The notes under the pieces are model-generated. The model was not told the DNA's origin and did no database searches. It worked only from the letters and a program-made list of their open reading frames with translations. The translations under genes were made by a program, and so were the position numbers. A stretch of DNA of 64,000 nucleotides from Desulfoluna sp942491485 (GTDB lineage: Bacteria > Desulfobacterota > Desulfobacteria > Desulfobacterales > Desulfolunaceae): positions 1-64,000 of the forward strand of contig CALOAX010000010.1 of the NCBI GenBank assembly GCA_942491485.1. Direction: 5' to 3'. Position 1 is the stretch's first letter; every line of letters starts with the position of its first letter. Positions 35,501-42,891 of the stretch are shown here, piece by piece.

Positions 35501-36016
35501 CTGACCACGCAATCGCAACTTGCGGTTGAACTTTTTTAATTTCTCCTGGTTGAGCAGCCTCAACGCTTCGTTGCTTGCCTGCAGCGGAAAAATCTCAGGG
35601 TCCGGAAGTTGCACAAATTGCTTGGTTGCCACCGGAGAGTAGGGCAGCTGCTTCAGCCGGGTGGTCACGTCAGCAGACACGCCCTGGGCTTCGAGTTTTT
35701 TGTATTCGATCTGCTTGTTGTTCTCTTTAAGAACCGTCATAATTTTTTCAGGAGAGATATTCGGGCTCTCATTTCGAATCTCCACCGTCAGGGCAAGGGC
35801 CCCCGATTTTGAGATTTTCTCTTTCAGCCCGTCCGCGGTGGTGATGCCAATGGACGACAACACGCCGTCAGGGTCCTGCAACGCCACAGGAGGCGTGACC
35901 ACCGGCGTGTCATTGCTGGAACTGCCGCCCCCCCCGCCGCTACACCCACCCAGAAAAAGTGCAATGATGAAAAATGTAAGGAACCCATGGAGTGATGGTT
36001 GTTTTAATCGGTACAT
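29552..36016 (-). CDS. Giant lipoprotein with ELW.TDGT repeats
   Basis: A 2154-residue exported protein. Its N-terminus is a lipoprotein signal (FLTFFIIALFLGGCSGGGGGSSS: lipobox LGGC, then a Gly/Ser linker). Most of the first 1600 residues is unassigned, with a middle region rich in paired cysteines (FKYKTLFDSLQRCYEEVH, CREQ-like). About 1640-1760 looks like an Ig/cadherin-type beta domain (SETLTFAFTVSDRDTPVDELEI). About 1765-2150 has at least six ELW.TDGT..GT units (LWRTDGS, LWKTDGTDAGT, LWTSDGTEGGT, LWVSNGTPAGT, LWKSDGTEGGT, IWTSDGTEGGT), a beta-propeller-forming repeat common in large surface proteins. AGGAG precedes ATG 36016. It is probably anchored outside the inner membrane; adhesion or scaffolding is a guess. 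Confidence 0.85.
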   Translation of the reverse strand: MYRLKQPSLHGFLTFFIIALFLGGCSGGGGGSSSNDTPVVTPPVALQDPDGVLSSIGITTADGLKEKISKSGALALTVEIRNESPNISPEKIMTVLKENNKQIEYKKLEAQGVSADVTTRLKQLPYSPVATKQFVQLPDPEIFPLQASNEALRLLNQEKLKKFNRKLRLRGQSPLTMDEFLALQTAFGKVAMVNNFGNLDQRSQNVLARDTTLTKAAGSKALTESKAVRSLSDGYTLVNPVDELKASGGIGPGPSGTTGCAIARLPNLPMRIAQPNEPIDTLLVQADGGDATVSFPETGIALIVTSREATIVDSDGQTLTSGTSSDTQFYYLPITNANRCKPYRFVGASTVYNVTLIEMIKPERLTEHAFSDGAEFLKNGQAAELLTSSHFFHPKSYTFSTLDSHLDKLDVSFKIETDDAAKARFTFLLYSPYGDVYTGDQDGLSAPVDRDSGIWRLDILPQGSVSANSEEITGLSPKAIFFNNQTAFNLTTLINTDADVQTKEFMLGVVKNISLKTQGETGSFNEGEVTIDLNTSMAPKLLIPSYIDDIIASGDKLNEKVALWQAWAKSEKSGHEFEPAGECFKYKTLFDSLQRCYEEVHTFDYQNDPEVYECRDQNGESAVCIRGELGPYNMAEPVPDHYKAQMVMRDFSKKMQRQYQDVEYLNLLSNYYDLYQNWKDRTVQVDTAQFPYDGVPYKTQEFTTCGEGDTECFTAALQGTYPRIPVIIQANRPIFGVTLDRLSQSTLPITFDYTASDQDVYDVNAANWAFVSYLASQTFNIVTGNFVGLICESVDLVDDLHDVELAAQDDPLGSARASINRYSSSDPFYGLHHQDAFRFFMSGVPEQNTEIDTYGQTLNYAQIACDCANLSSSGLQFAQNADLLLNLDYEQLGSAADVYRIIAGSSAAIGGATVMAEAEDIMDLIRAGNIEQAKQRLKTSSSINSLTEGRDLFDDLDSLINNYENKGSAGNGNNVLKSNAKYLLGTGKKTRAEVEFKRVSSVPVSNLEVLLDRVKILSNYEEDDNTAEINLLPYVGVVSDKPQEGDALHAVFTESEAIIDGDHPWHYLRFAGVTDGQTLETPDTVLYSGGGYNAAAVYVELAVMEDDSMSVEDDDMIGVFSQTIQLEEIFNKHADFTWEFLGGNNYRLVITEYPIYNSSNQLCLENPLSPDFERQKAHNRNRRPSALVSLTLNLTMGDISIPHPMVDTSLDLGVMGSGRDTYSMKMKSMASTPATGRLLDVFNGAAIVGDSLTNATLIEYGVGPYHLSERFTYDVNDFSGDLLPIKEALTSSSSLSSKTLPLPMLRLLPGNRMLFAISHHNGARLMVVKYTDAGVMTLEQNVPVIDASGNPVQSILKAKLSPSRTRLLVPFVPTDYAGTDKMAPAYTRLNVYGVDVAQNVGETTEITRLTSNSFGNGAPLTSIEFIDETHVAVLTRALLFGEEGEAWWPDWETVQANCTSDNLDCLFELVGNDLLLFTINASNRLELTDTRDIFYSPPYEVNIKSYYPLKTIFSFRDRVNDLQCVSTINGSTAVLRLGLNLFQLRYDQYTDAYYFGDRSSYQNVPSLRYNPDGSYYCADGITCSGYLKSAVSPHRDDTNVYQSTEKVGKFEFADTDRDLALGFEGATLHLLSLYDGTAYKGPQITGDLINSVVSVNASETLTFAFTVSDRDTPVDELEITARVESVTTPGGYIGTTLSDIVATPNATGGYDCTGTLSTGTFDSESILNQTIIIRVSDGTYTSEQSFTISHKPSILIPFADSTHGTELWRTDGSTATLLTDANPTGDSVSFYTRPFKSGSRYYYTYDDENGDQRLFTATVSGGATPLKNGLTDVEYSSFAALGGEVFFRTAPTSTETALWKTDGTDAGTAEVKSISGGNIQQLQTIGSTLYFYLNGNSGNPDALWTSDGTEGGTIAVKTSLDIEGHLTPSNGQLFFASDTMGGNACGLWVSNGTPAGTKLLKGFENPPWHLTDVGGLLYFHVGYDSTDSQGNTIHHLDLWKSDGTEGGTELVKGAESQQLISVKQMFVVGGSLYFVRNDAIWTSDGTEGGTVEVKKLWNLPGYRQVWGEICVVGGTVYINIQSYTAQLEYQVYAMEPATSNELMEVGTPSQERITFYTETVGSNQFLYATKGADHYYLWTHTAGDDPILLETTAR

Positions 36017-36083
36017 TTGGCTGCTCCTGCAGTCGGTGTGTTTAAAGCACATGTGCGGTTAACGATTCAGTTCCAAAAAAGCG

Positions 36084-36211
36084 GCCTCCGGCGGCAAGGG
36101 TGGCAAAGCCACTTAAGCGAAAAACCTTGAAAGCAGGTAGCGGATGTGGCGTTTAAAAATTTGTTTGGCAACCTTTTCAAAAGGTTGGCCCCCGGCAGGG
36201 CCGCCGGAGGC
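36084..36211. repeat. Two bracket repeats upstream of the giant gene
   Basis: Type B edge GCCTCCGGCGGC at 36084 with AAGTGGC/GCCACTT variants, and an inverted type A copy at 36160-36211 in which AACCTTTTCAAAAGGTT replaces AAACTTTTGAAAAGTTT, a compensated change. Confidence 0.85.
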
Positions 36212-36928
36212 AAAAAACAACTGAATAGTTACGCGTTTGGATTGTCGGGGTGGTGCCGTGTGACACAGGTGTTGGGGTTGTGCCCGGCTGCGCAAGGCCG
36301 AAGAGCTGAACCTGGTAAAAGGTCATCAAGGAACCTTTTTAGTCATGGTTGGCTCATGTGGTTATCAGCTTGTGGGGCGTTGCATGGCAAAAGAACCCGG
36401 ATGTTAAGTAAGGATTAGGGTAAATACTAAATAAGGTCAACGCCTTGGGGTCACTGTTTGCATGGCCTGAGGTCACTTTTTTGAAAGGCAAATCAATGAC
36501 TCGGGTCACTGGCGGGGGGCGAGTCACGATGATGAGAGGGGCAAAAGCGCGGCTTTGGTCGAGGTGAGGGCACCTTGAAACCCTATCCCGGAGGCTTCAT
36601 GGAAAACCATTATGGTGCGTTTCATGATGCTGTTGGCGAATCGAGTGACCGGGGATCCATGATCGCAGGATGACACCGAATGAAGTTCCTTTTGACAGAC
36701 ACAGGTTGATTTTATGGGTAACTTGCTAAAGTTTATGAAATAATGTCTAAAGTTTGTCTCCGGCGAGACGACAAATGAGGTGGGCTGTGTTTTCCCTGCG
36801 TGGGAGCATGGCGAAGCAGGCGCGCAATACGGCGTCATTTTGATGAGATGCTTTTATTGGCATGGTAACAGTTCAGCTCAATTTTCTGGTGTTTCTGCTG
36901 AAGCTAAGCTTTTGACATAATCATGTTT
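36212..36928. other. Gene-free stretch with GGTCACT direct repeats
   Basis: No gene supported. GGGGTCACT (36447), GAGGTCACT (36469) and CGGGTCACT (36502) occur within 65 bases and could be binding sites. A GACCGGGGATCCATG motif at about 36649-36663 is shared with 4980, 8230, 26285 and 29075. Confidence 0.5.
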
Positions 36929-37015
36929 GAAGGCGGGGGGGATTTGTCCCGAGGAACGAGGGGCAAAGTGCGTCCGCAACCTGCTTTCAAGGTGGCACAC
37001 CTTGCCGCCGGAGGC
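36929..37015 (-). repeat. Type B bracket repeat facing the kinase gene
   Basis: Contains CCCGAGGAACGAGGGGC, GCGTCCGC, CAAGGTGGCACACCTTG and the edge GCCGCCGGAGGC at 37004-37015, 51 bases before the kinase start. Confidence 0.9.
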
Positions 37016-37066
37016 ATTTTTGAGCAGACCAGATTATATTGAATATACGATAGATGGAGACAGGGT

Positions 37067-38269
37067 ATGGCGGGAACTGCCAGGGAGAACGTGCTGCAGG
37101 CCATGGCGGCGTGTTACCGGAAAATGATGGACGACCTTTTTGACGGCATGCTGCTCATGGACGTGGACAGCGGAAAAATTCTCGGCGTGAACAAGGCCTT
37201 TGTAAAAATGACGGGGCTGACGGAGCCTGAGGCCCTTGCGGACTTAAGGGAAGCTTTTCTCGATCCCATTGATTTTTACATGCTTCAGGGGTGCGGGCAG
37301 ACCAGGGCTTACGACATGGAGATGCCCGTCCTTGAGACCCGCATTGAGCATGTGGACGGGGCGCTAAGGGATGTGGAGATTCGGCCGTCGCTCATGGAGA
37401 GCGACGGGTGCCGTCTGCTTCAGCTGTTGTTCCGGGATACTTCGGAGATGAAACGCCTGGAGAACCACTTTCGGCACTCCCACGTGATGAATACCGTGGG
37501 CCAGGTGACGGGAGGGGTCGGCCACGACCTCCGAAATACCCTGGGCGTCATCCGCCTGGCTACGGACCTTCTGGAGGCGGAAGAAGAGGGTCTCGATGAA
37601 ATGGCCAGGCAGGCCGTGCGCATGATCGCAGGGTCCACGGAACGCGGTGAACATCTCTGCGGCAGGCTTCAGGCCTTGGGAAACCGGTGCAACTCCCGAT
37701 CGTCGGTGATGGATCTCCACGAGATGATCGACGACACTCTGTTCATGCTTCCCTACACCCTTAAAAGCCGTGTGGAGGTCTCCCTTGTGCCCCTGGCCGA
37801 GGAACATCTGGTGTTCGGTGATGCCGTCAAGGTCCAAAGCGCCTTGATGAACCTGTGCATCAACGCCGACAAGGCCATGCCCGACGGTGGGACCCTGCGC
37901 ATCGAAACGCGCAATGTCCATCTGACCAAAACCAACGCAAAGGTCGGCAGGTTCGATTTGGCCCCCGGCATGTATCTGCAGATCATCGTGGAAGACACCG
38001 GATGCGGCATGGAGCCTGAGGTGCTGGAGAAGGTCCTTGACCCCTATTTTTCCACAGAGCATGGGGACGACAATGGGGGGGAGGGCCTTGGGCTGACACT
38101 GGTGGGCCGGATCATGCAGGATCACCACGGTGCCGTGGCGCTTACCAGTCAGGCCGGAGAAGGGACCTCCGCGTCTCTCTTCCTGCCCCTGGAGGCCGGG
38201 GCCATGGGCGGGCAGAAGGCGGTGCATCAGGTGGGTGAAGGGGACGATACGATCCTGCTTTGTATCTGA
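37067..38269 (+). CDS. Soluble PAS-domain histidine kinase
   Basis: A 400-residue cytoplasmic sensor kinase with no membrane helix. About 20-125 is a PAS domain (DGMLLMDVDSGKILGVNKAFVKMTGLTEPEALADL). The dimerisation and phosphotransfer box is GGVGHDLRNTLGVI with the phospho-accepting His near residue 152. The ATPase domain has N-box NLCINADKAMPDGG, G1 VEDTGCGM and G2 GGEGLGLTLV. It would autophosphorylate and pass phosphate to a response regulator, but none is encoded nearby, so it is an orphan. GGAG is seven bases before ATG 37067. The PAS ligand is not visible from sequence. Confidence 0.92.
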   Translation: MAGTARENVLQAMAACYRKMMDDLFDGMLLMDVDSGKILGVNKAFVKMTGLTEPEALADLREAFLDPIDFYMLQGCGQTRAYDMEMPVLETRIEHVDGALRDVEIRPSLMESDGCRLLQLLFRDTSEMKRLENHFRHSHVMNTVGQVTGGVGHDLRNTLGVIRLATDLLEAEEEGLDEMARQAVRMIAGSTERGEHLCGRLQALGNRCNSRSSVMDLHEMIDDTLFMLPYTLKSRVEVSLVPLAEEHLVFGDAVKVQSALMNLCINADKAMPDGGTLRIETRNVHLTKTNAKVGRFDLAPGMYLQIIVEDTGCGMEPEVLEKVLDPYFSTEHGDDNGGEGLGLTLVGRIMQDHHGAVALTSQAGEGTSASLFLPLEAGAMGGQKAVHQVGEGDDTILLCI

Positions 38270-38281
38270 TTGAGGTGAACA

Positions 38282-38380
38282 GCCTCCGGCGGCAAGGTGA
38301 GCCACCTTGAAAGCGGATTACGAATGCTCTGATCCCTCGTTCCTTGGGCTCTTCACATTCGCTGACGGGCTTCGCCCGTG
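38282..38380 (+). repeat. Type C bracket repeat after the kinase
   Basis: Edge GCCTCCGGCGGC 13 bases after the kinase stop, then CAAGGTGAGCCACCTTG, GCGGATTACGAATG, ATCCCTCGTTCCTTGGGCT and ACGGGCTTCGCCCGT. Confidence 0.88.
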
Positions 38381-38896
38381 AACAACGATTGAGGTGACTT
38401 AGCCTTTTTCGTGTAGCCCAAAGAGCGCTTTGTGAACTTCGTGGTTTGTGCCTGTTGACAGGGGCATGATGGACTCTATAGTCCCCTTGACTCCGGTCGG
38501 AATAACACCGGTGGCAAGGGTGGCGGCTGCCCATTGCACCATACCCTCCTTAGAAATTGGCAGAATTCGCAAACCCGGGGATCATCCCCTGGCCTTTCCG
38601 CTGGACATATCTTTGCCTTTCATGAGATAGGAAACTTCCTGAAAATTCGGGGCAGGTTTTATGCTGGTATCGCCTGATATCTTTGGTGTTCCTCTGTGGG
38701 GAATGGGTTGAGGTGCGGGTTTATGGCGAGGCGATCAGCATGTGAAGGGTCAGCCAAACAATGAACAAGTTTTATGAACATGCCGCTGGGATTTGACCCG
38801 AGGAACGAGGGTTAAAGCGCTGCGGCAGCTTGCTTTCAAGGTGGTTCACCTTGCCTTTATTATTCACACTTTATTTACTGAAGAAAGACGACCATC
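38381..38896. other. Gene-free stretch with repeat fragments
   Basis: No gene supported. A GTGTAGCCCAAAGAGCGCTT fragment is at about 38411, and a type B fragment at 38787-38853 (GACCCGAGGAACGAGGG...AAGGTGGTTCACCTT) whose GCCGCCGGAGGC edge has been lost. Confidence 0.55.
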
Positions 38897-39718
38897 ATGA
38901 CAAAAAGAGTATCCCGCCTGTTGGCAGCCATCCTTTTCGCTGTGACCCTTGTTTGCGGCACCCACGTTTTTGCAGCATCCGCAAAGTAGCCCATCGTGAT
39001 CCAAGGGGCCATGGATGTTGAAACGCAGTTTATGATCGAGCAGCTGACCGGTGTGGAAGAGATCACTGTTGGCGGCTGGCGATTTTTCAAGGGGGCTCTG
39101 GATGGTTACCCCGTGGTGATAGCAAAGACCGAGGTCGGTATGACCAACGCGGCGGCCTCCACCGTCCTTGCCATTGAAACGTTCAACCCCTCTGCCATCA
39201 TCAACCAGGGGACCTCCGGAGGCCATGATCCCAAGCTGCACCGGTATGACATTGTCCTTGGGGAGACATCCGTGAACTTCGGCAGTTTCAAGACGAACCA
39301 TGGCGATGCAGGAGCCGGCGTGAAGACCAAAGAGTGGATTCCCATGACCCTGGAGGTGAATGTCAAGGGAGAGGCCGAGGAATTTACAGGTTTTCAAGGG
39401 GATGCGGACCTTCTCAAAGTGGCTGAGGGCGCTGCGGGCACCTACAAGTACGGCAAGGTGGGCAAAGGTGTCATCGGCTCTGCAGACCAGTGGAACCGTG
39501 AGCTGGATCGCATTGCATGGATCCACGCCACCTACAAGACCTCTGCTGAAGAGATGGAAACAGCATCCGCCGCTCAGATCGCAGAAGCCTACGGCATCCC
39601 CTTCCTGGGGATTCGCATTCTCTCCAACTCCGAGCTCCATGACGAGGGGTTTGACCCCAAGGCAGGACTTTACTGCCAGGAGTATGTGCTGAACGTGGTG
39701 AAGCGCCTGATCCCATAA
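38897..39718 (+). CDS. Exported MTA/SAH nucleosidase-like protein with in-frame amber codon
   Basis: The frame encodes a Sec signal (MTKRVSRLLAAILFAVTLVC, cleavage near FAASA), then TAG at 38987-38989, then about 243 residues of the 5'-methylthioadenosine/S-adenosylhomocysteine nucleosidase (phosphorylase) fold: VIQGAMDVETQF, KTEVGMTNAAAS, INQGTSGGHDP and EEMETASAAQIAEAYGIPFLGIRILSNSE, which holds the ribose-binding ME-E. The enzyme would cleave adenine from MTA or SAH in the periplasm. The TAG sits where a residue between signal and mature part is expected (SAK-stop-PIVIQ). It may be a recent nonsense change (CAG to TAG), a read error or a readthrough codon. No good internal start exists. 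An AAGAAAGACG precedes ATG 38897. Confidence 0.75.
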
Positions 39719-39724
39719 AAACGA

Positions 39725-39835
39725 TGCCTCCGGCGGCCAGGGGATTTTTTTGCCAAAGTGGCTTCGCCACCCTGGACCCCAGGTTGCAAATACTCTCAAC
39801 CCTCGTTCCTCGGGTCGAGAGTATTCGCACAGGCT
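39725..39835 (+). repeat. Type C bracket repeat after the nucleosidase
   Basis: Edge GCCTCCGGCGGC seven bases after the stop. The outer arms AATACTCTCAACCC and GGGTCGAGAGTATT show an extended stem unlike other copies. Confidence 0.85.
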
Positions 39836-39950
39836 TCTTAACCAGGCAGGCTTTGTTGCCCTACCGAGACGTTTTTGCGGAGCTTTTTTCAAAAAGCGAC
39901 CTGCCGGAGGCAAGATAGAGCTTGGGAACGAGATTTCTGGAGTTGATTTG

Positions 39951-39990
39951 AAAAAGGGGCATGCCCGGCTATTCCGGGCCTGCCCCTTTT
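39951..39990. terminator. Bidirectional rho-independent terminator
   Basis: AAAAAGGGGCATGCCCGG pairs with CCGGGCCTGCCCCTTTT over CTATT. A-run and T-run on both sides mean it can work for either strand. No gene ends close by on either side except the nucleosidase 235 bases upstream. Confidence 0.8.
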
Positions 39991-40327
39991 CTGTTGGGCT
40001 AGCCTCTCTGGGGGTATTCGAATCCACCTGTGATAAGCCTTACACCAATTTTCAATGGCAGCATGGTAATGCATCGGGTAAGAAACGTGGCCTTGTGTGG
40101 AACGGTATTATTGAAACCGATAAGTAACTGTTCAGCTATGCCTCCGGCGGGTCGTTTTTTGAAAAGAGACGGCATACTTGTAAAATCAGAACCATATGGC
40201 TTTCCAGCGTGGATGATGCAGGCGAAGCATTCTTAAGGTCTGTTTGTCTAACTTTTCAAAAGTTTGGCCCCCGGCAGGGCCGCCGGAGGCAATGCTCAGC
40301 TGAATTGATGTTGAAAGAAGAGGAACC
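39991..40327. repeat. Gene-free stretch with two type A copies
   Basis: A short GCCTCCGGCGGGTCGTTTTT fragment at about 40141 and an inverted type A copy at 40240-40290 (AACTTTTCAAAAGTT, then CCCCCGGCAGGG, then GCCGCCGGAGGC) whose edge faces the next gene 38 bases on. Confidence 0.75.
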
Positions 40328-40999
40328 ATGAGCGGAATCGGCGTGTATGACAGAGGACGATTGGATTCAGAGGGCAGCACCTATGTGACCCCGGCTGTGT
40401 ACAACCTGGTGATGGGGCTTATCCTCTGCTGGGGATTTGGCGTGAACTGGTGGATGGTAACCCATCTGGATCCGCAGCTGGTGGACGGGATCGGGCCCTC
40501 GCTTTTTTTGTTGGGGTATTTTATCTCGTGCATGGCTGGCGTCTGCCTCTTTAATTTTTCCAGCAACGCCTTTGTGAGCTTTATCGGGTACAACCTCGTG
40601 GTGGTCCCCTTCGGGGTGGTGATCCACATGACGGTGCGGCAGTATGACCCGGCCCTTGTGGTGGATGCCGTGCGGGTGACGGGGTTGGTCTCCGGGATCA
40701 TGATGGCCCTGGGGACTCTGTTCCCGAGGTTTTTTCAAAGTATCGCCAAGGCCCTTTTGGTGGCGCTTCTGGCCGTGGTGGTGGTGGAGCTTTTTGAGGT
40801 CCTGGTCCTCGGGATACACCACAATATCCTGGATTGGGTCGTGGCCCTGATTTTCTGCGGGTACGTCGGCGTGGACTGGGGCCGGGCCAACAACATTCCC
40901 AAAACCCTCGATAACGCCGTGGACAGCGCGGCCGCTCTTTACATGGATATTATCAACCTCTTTTTGAGAATTTTGAGCATCCTCGGGAAAAAAGAGTAG
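40328..40999 (+). CDS. Bax inhibitor-1-like (US12/YccA) membrane protein
   Basis: A 223-residue inner-membrane protein with about seven hydrophobic helices. The end LDNAVDSAAALYMDIINLFLRILSILGKKE is the conserved tail of bacterial BI-1/US12 members, and the N-terminal YVTPAVYNLVMGLILCWGFGVN also fits. Family members leak calcium or protons or regulate membrane proteolysis; which applies here is unknown. GAGGAA is just before ATG 40328. Bracket repeats lie on both sides. Confidence 0.85.
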   Translation: MSGIGVYDRGRLDSEGSTYVTPAVYNLVMGLILCWGFGVNWWMVTHLDPQLVDGIGPSLFLLGYFISCMAGVCLFNFSSNAFVSFIGYNLVVVPFGVVIHMTVRQYDPALVVDAVRVTGLVSGIMMALGTLFPRFFQSIAKALLVALLAVVVVELFEVLVLGIHHNILDWVVALIFCGYVGVDWGRANNIPKTLDNAVDSAAALYMDIINLFLRILSILGKKE

Positions 41000-41031
41000 C
41001 TGGAGGCGAATGCCTTCTATGGTCAAAGTGT

Positions 41032-41203
41032 GCCTCCGGCGGCAAGGGTGGCGAAGCCACATTAGACAAAATACCTTGAAAGCAGGTTGCGAGTGCGCTT
41101 CGACCCTCGTTCCTCGGGTCAAATCACATTCGCTTTTGATTTTAGTGTGAACCTGTTTGTCAAACTCTTCAAACGTTTGGCTTTCAGCAGGGCCGCCGGA
41201 GGT
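41032..41203. repeat. Type B and type A bracket repeats after the BI-1 gene
   Basis: Type B edge at 41032 (GGTGGCGAAGCCAC; CGACCCTCGTTCCTCGGGTC) and inverted type A at 41150-41203 with altered palindrome AAACTCTTCAAACGTTT, ending GGGCCGCCGGAGGT. Confidence 0.85.
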
Positions 41204-41473
41204 AACTTTAAGCGCTTTGCCTCAGGCGGCCAGGGGATGCCCTCCCTCGCTGCTCGGGCAGCTTGCATTTGCTGACGAGCTTCGCCCGTAAACAACGACT
41301 GAGGTGAAACAGCCTCCTTCGTGGTTCTTATTCGGCACTTAAGAACATGGGATCGTATTTGAATATTTGACAAATGAGGTTTGTCGCCATAATTTCACCT
41401 TATTGTTCAGAAAGGCCCCTCGGTTCGTTTTGGTGGCTAAGTCGCTCTGGTTGCATGCATTTTAAGGGGGAGT
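41204..41473. other. Gene-free stretch
   Basis: Decayed bracket fragment (GGCGGCCAGGGGATG, then GCTGACGAGCTTCGCCCGT) at about 41226-41290 and no gene. Promoter signals for the following pseudogene cannot be placed. Confidence 0.5.
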
Positions 41474-42127
41474 ATGATTCGTTCCTTTGAACCATCCGAC
41501 ATGGACCGGGTTCTTGAGATTTGGCTCGAAGCATCCATTCAGGCCCATGATTTTGTGGCCAGGGAGTTTTGGGAGTCCAAGGTATCTGAGATGCGGGATA
41601 CCTATCTCCCGGCATCGGAAACCTATCCCGGATGTTTCATGAGAAAACGATTAGGTCAGGCAAATAAATAATGATTGCGATGCTTTGGTTTTGAAGGTTT
41701 AATTGCTTCAAAAATGTAATTTACGGTATTCTGTTTGTTTTTCTCACCCTCCGGGCGAGCCGGGTGCACTCATCTGCTGTGTTATCAGAGTCTTGAGGTA
41801 AACCACTACATCTGCAACTCTGATGCCTTGCATATAAGCGCACCCGACTCGTGAAATATCCGGGCTATGTGGTTGAGCATGGGGGAGCCATCAAAGGGTT
41901 TGTAGACCCTTGCGGCCATTTTTGTGGTTCCAGGAGCTCAAGGAGAGGGCATTGGCAGTCAGCTGATGGATAAAGCCAAAGAGGTGCGTCAGAGCTTGAC
42001 CCTGACTGTTTATAAAGAAAACAAGAACAGTATCGGATTCTATGAGCGCTACGGTTTCAAGATCGTGGAAGAGAAAATTGATGAACACACGGGGCATGCG
42101 GAACTTGTGATGACGTTCAATTCATAA
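41474..42127 (+). pseudogene. GNAT acetyltransferase gene split by a MITE
   Basis: The 5' part encodes MIRSFEPSDMDRVLEIWLEASIQAHDFVAREFW..., a GNAT N-terminus. The 3' part, after the element, encodes VVEHGGAIKGFV, then LAAIFVVPGAQGEGIGSQLMDKAKEV with the acetyl-CoA-binding loop QGEGIGSQL, and YGFKIVEEKIDEHTGHAELVM. Cutting out 41627-41863 plus one CTAT copy joins ASETY to VVEHGGAIKGFV in frame. There is a second lesion: near 41913 the frame shifts by one and a few codons are missing between GFV and LAAIF. Function is therefore lost. The family acetylates small molecules or proteins. Confidence 0.9.
41627..41863 (-). mobile_element. MITE-like element, copy 3 (237 bp), inside GNAT gene
   Basis: Ends CCCGGATGTTTCATGAG (41627) and CTCGTGAAATATCCGGG (to 41863), flanked by CTAT on each side (41623-41626 and 41864-41867), a clear 4-bp target duplication. 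The foldable arm is at the right end, reversed relative to copy 1: CGAGCCGGGTGCAC pairs with GCGCACCCGACTCG, and ATCAGAG pairs with CTCTGAT. Confidence 0.92.
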
Positions 42128-42191
42128 AAAATAACCCAATGTGCCCCTGCCCGAATGGCTTGTGACATATCGTGATGGAGAAATAAGCAGT

Positions 42192-42791
42192 ATGAAAAAT
42201 ATTTGTGTGTTTTGTGGGGCAAGTCCCGGATCAAACCCAGTGTACGTGGAGGCCGCAAAGGCCCTTGGTGAGAACATGGCCGCAAACGGCATCCGCCTTG
42301 TGTACGGGGGCGGAAGTCTGGGGATGATGGGTGTGATTGCAGAAACCGTGAAGAAGAACGGGGGCGAGGTCACAGGGGTGATTACCCGGCATCTCTACGA
42401 CATGGAGGTGGCCCTGACCGATCTGGACGATTTGAGGATCGTGGACACCATGCACGAGCGAAAGGCCCTTATGGCCGAGCTGTCAGACGGGTTCATCGCG
42501 CTTCCCGGAGGGTTTGGAACCATGGAGGAGATCTTTGAAATCATCACCTGGTCTCAGCTGCGCATCCACGAAAAGCCCTGCGGCTTTCTCAATGTTGAAT
42601 CCTACTACGACAAGCTGATGGATTTTTTCAACCACATGGCAACGCAGTCTTTTATTGAAGAGAACTTTGGCTCCATCGTCCTGATGGACGAGAGCCCGGA
42701 TGATCTGATCCGCAGGCTCAAGGAGTACACCCCCATCGAGTCGGACAAAGGCAAGTGGGCGAAAGAGCTCACGGCAAACAGCCTCTCTTGA
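42192..42791 (+). CDS. LOG-family protein (TIGR00730), probable nucleotide 5'-monophosphate phosphoribohydrolase
   Basis: A 199-residue cytoplasmic Rossmann-like enzyme. VYGGGSLGMMGVIAE and the signature LPGGFGTMEEIFE are intact, as is FCGASPGSNPVY at the N-terminus. Family members remove ribose phosphate from cytokinin monophosphates or from AMP and similar nucleotides. The bacterial role is nucleotide salvage or stress response. ATG 42192 begins the typical MKNICVFCG; the longer frame is not supported. It follows the GNAT pseudogene on the same strand. Confidence 0.9.
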   Translation: MKNICVFCGASPGSNPVYVEAAKALGENMAANGIRLVYGGGSLGMMGVIAETVKKNGGEVTGVITRHLYDMEVALTDLDDLRIVDTMHERKALMAELSDGFIALPGGFGTMEEIFEIITWSQLRIHEKPCGFLNVESYYDKLMDFFNHMATQSFIEENFGSIVLMDESPDDLIRRLKEYTPIESDKGKWAKELTANSLS

Positions 42792-42891
42792 TTTGACGGC
42801 AGGGAACCAGTCTTGGCGGATATGTGTCTGCGCCCGGTTTTGAAACGTTCGGTGGCCAGGAGGGGCTCCTCCGGCCGCCGAAGCTCATTCA

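Noticed and set aside
29615..36062. Many open frames on the plus strand across the giant lipoprotein
   Set aside because: All are shadows of the high-GC gene; none has a ribosome site together with a recognisable motif.
37364..38305. Open frame of 313 codons antisense to the histidine kinase
   Set aside because: His- and Gly-rich shadow with no family motifs, while the kinase frame has all boxes.
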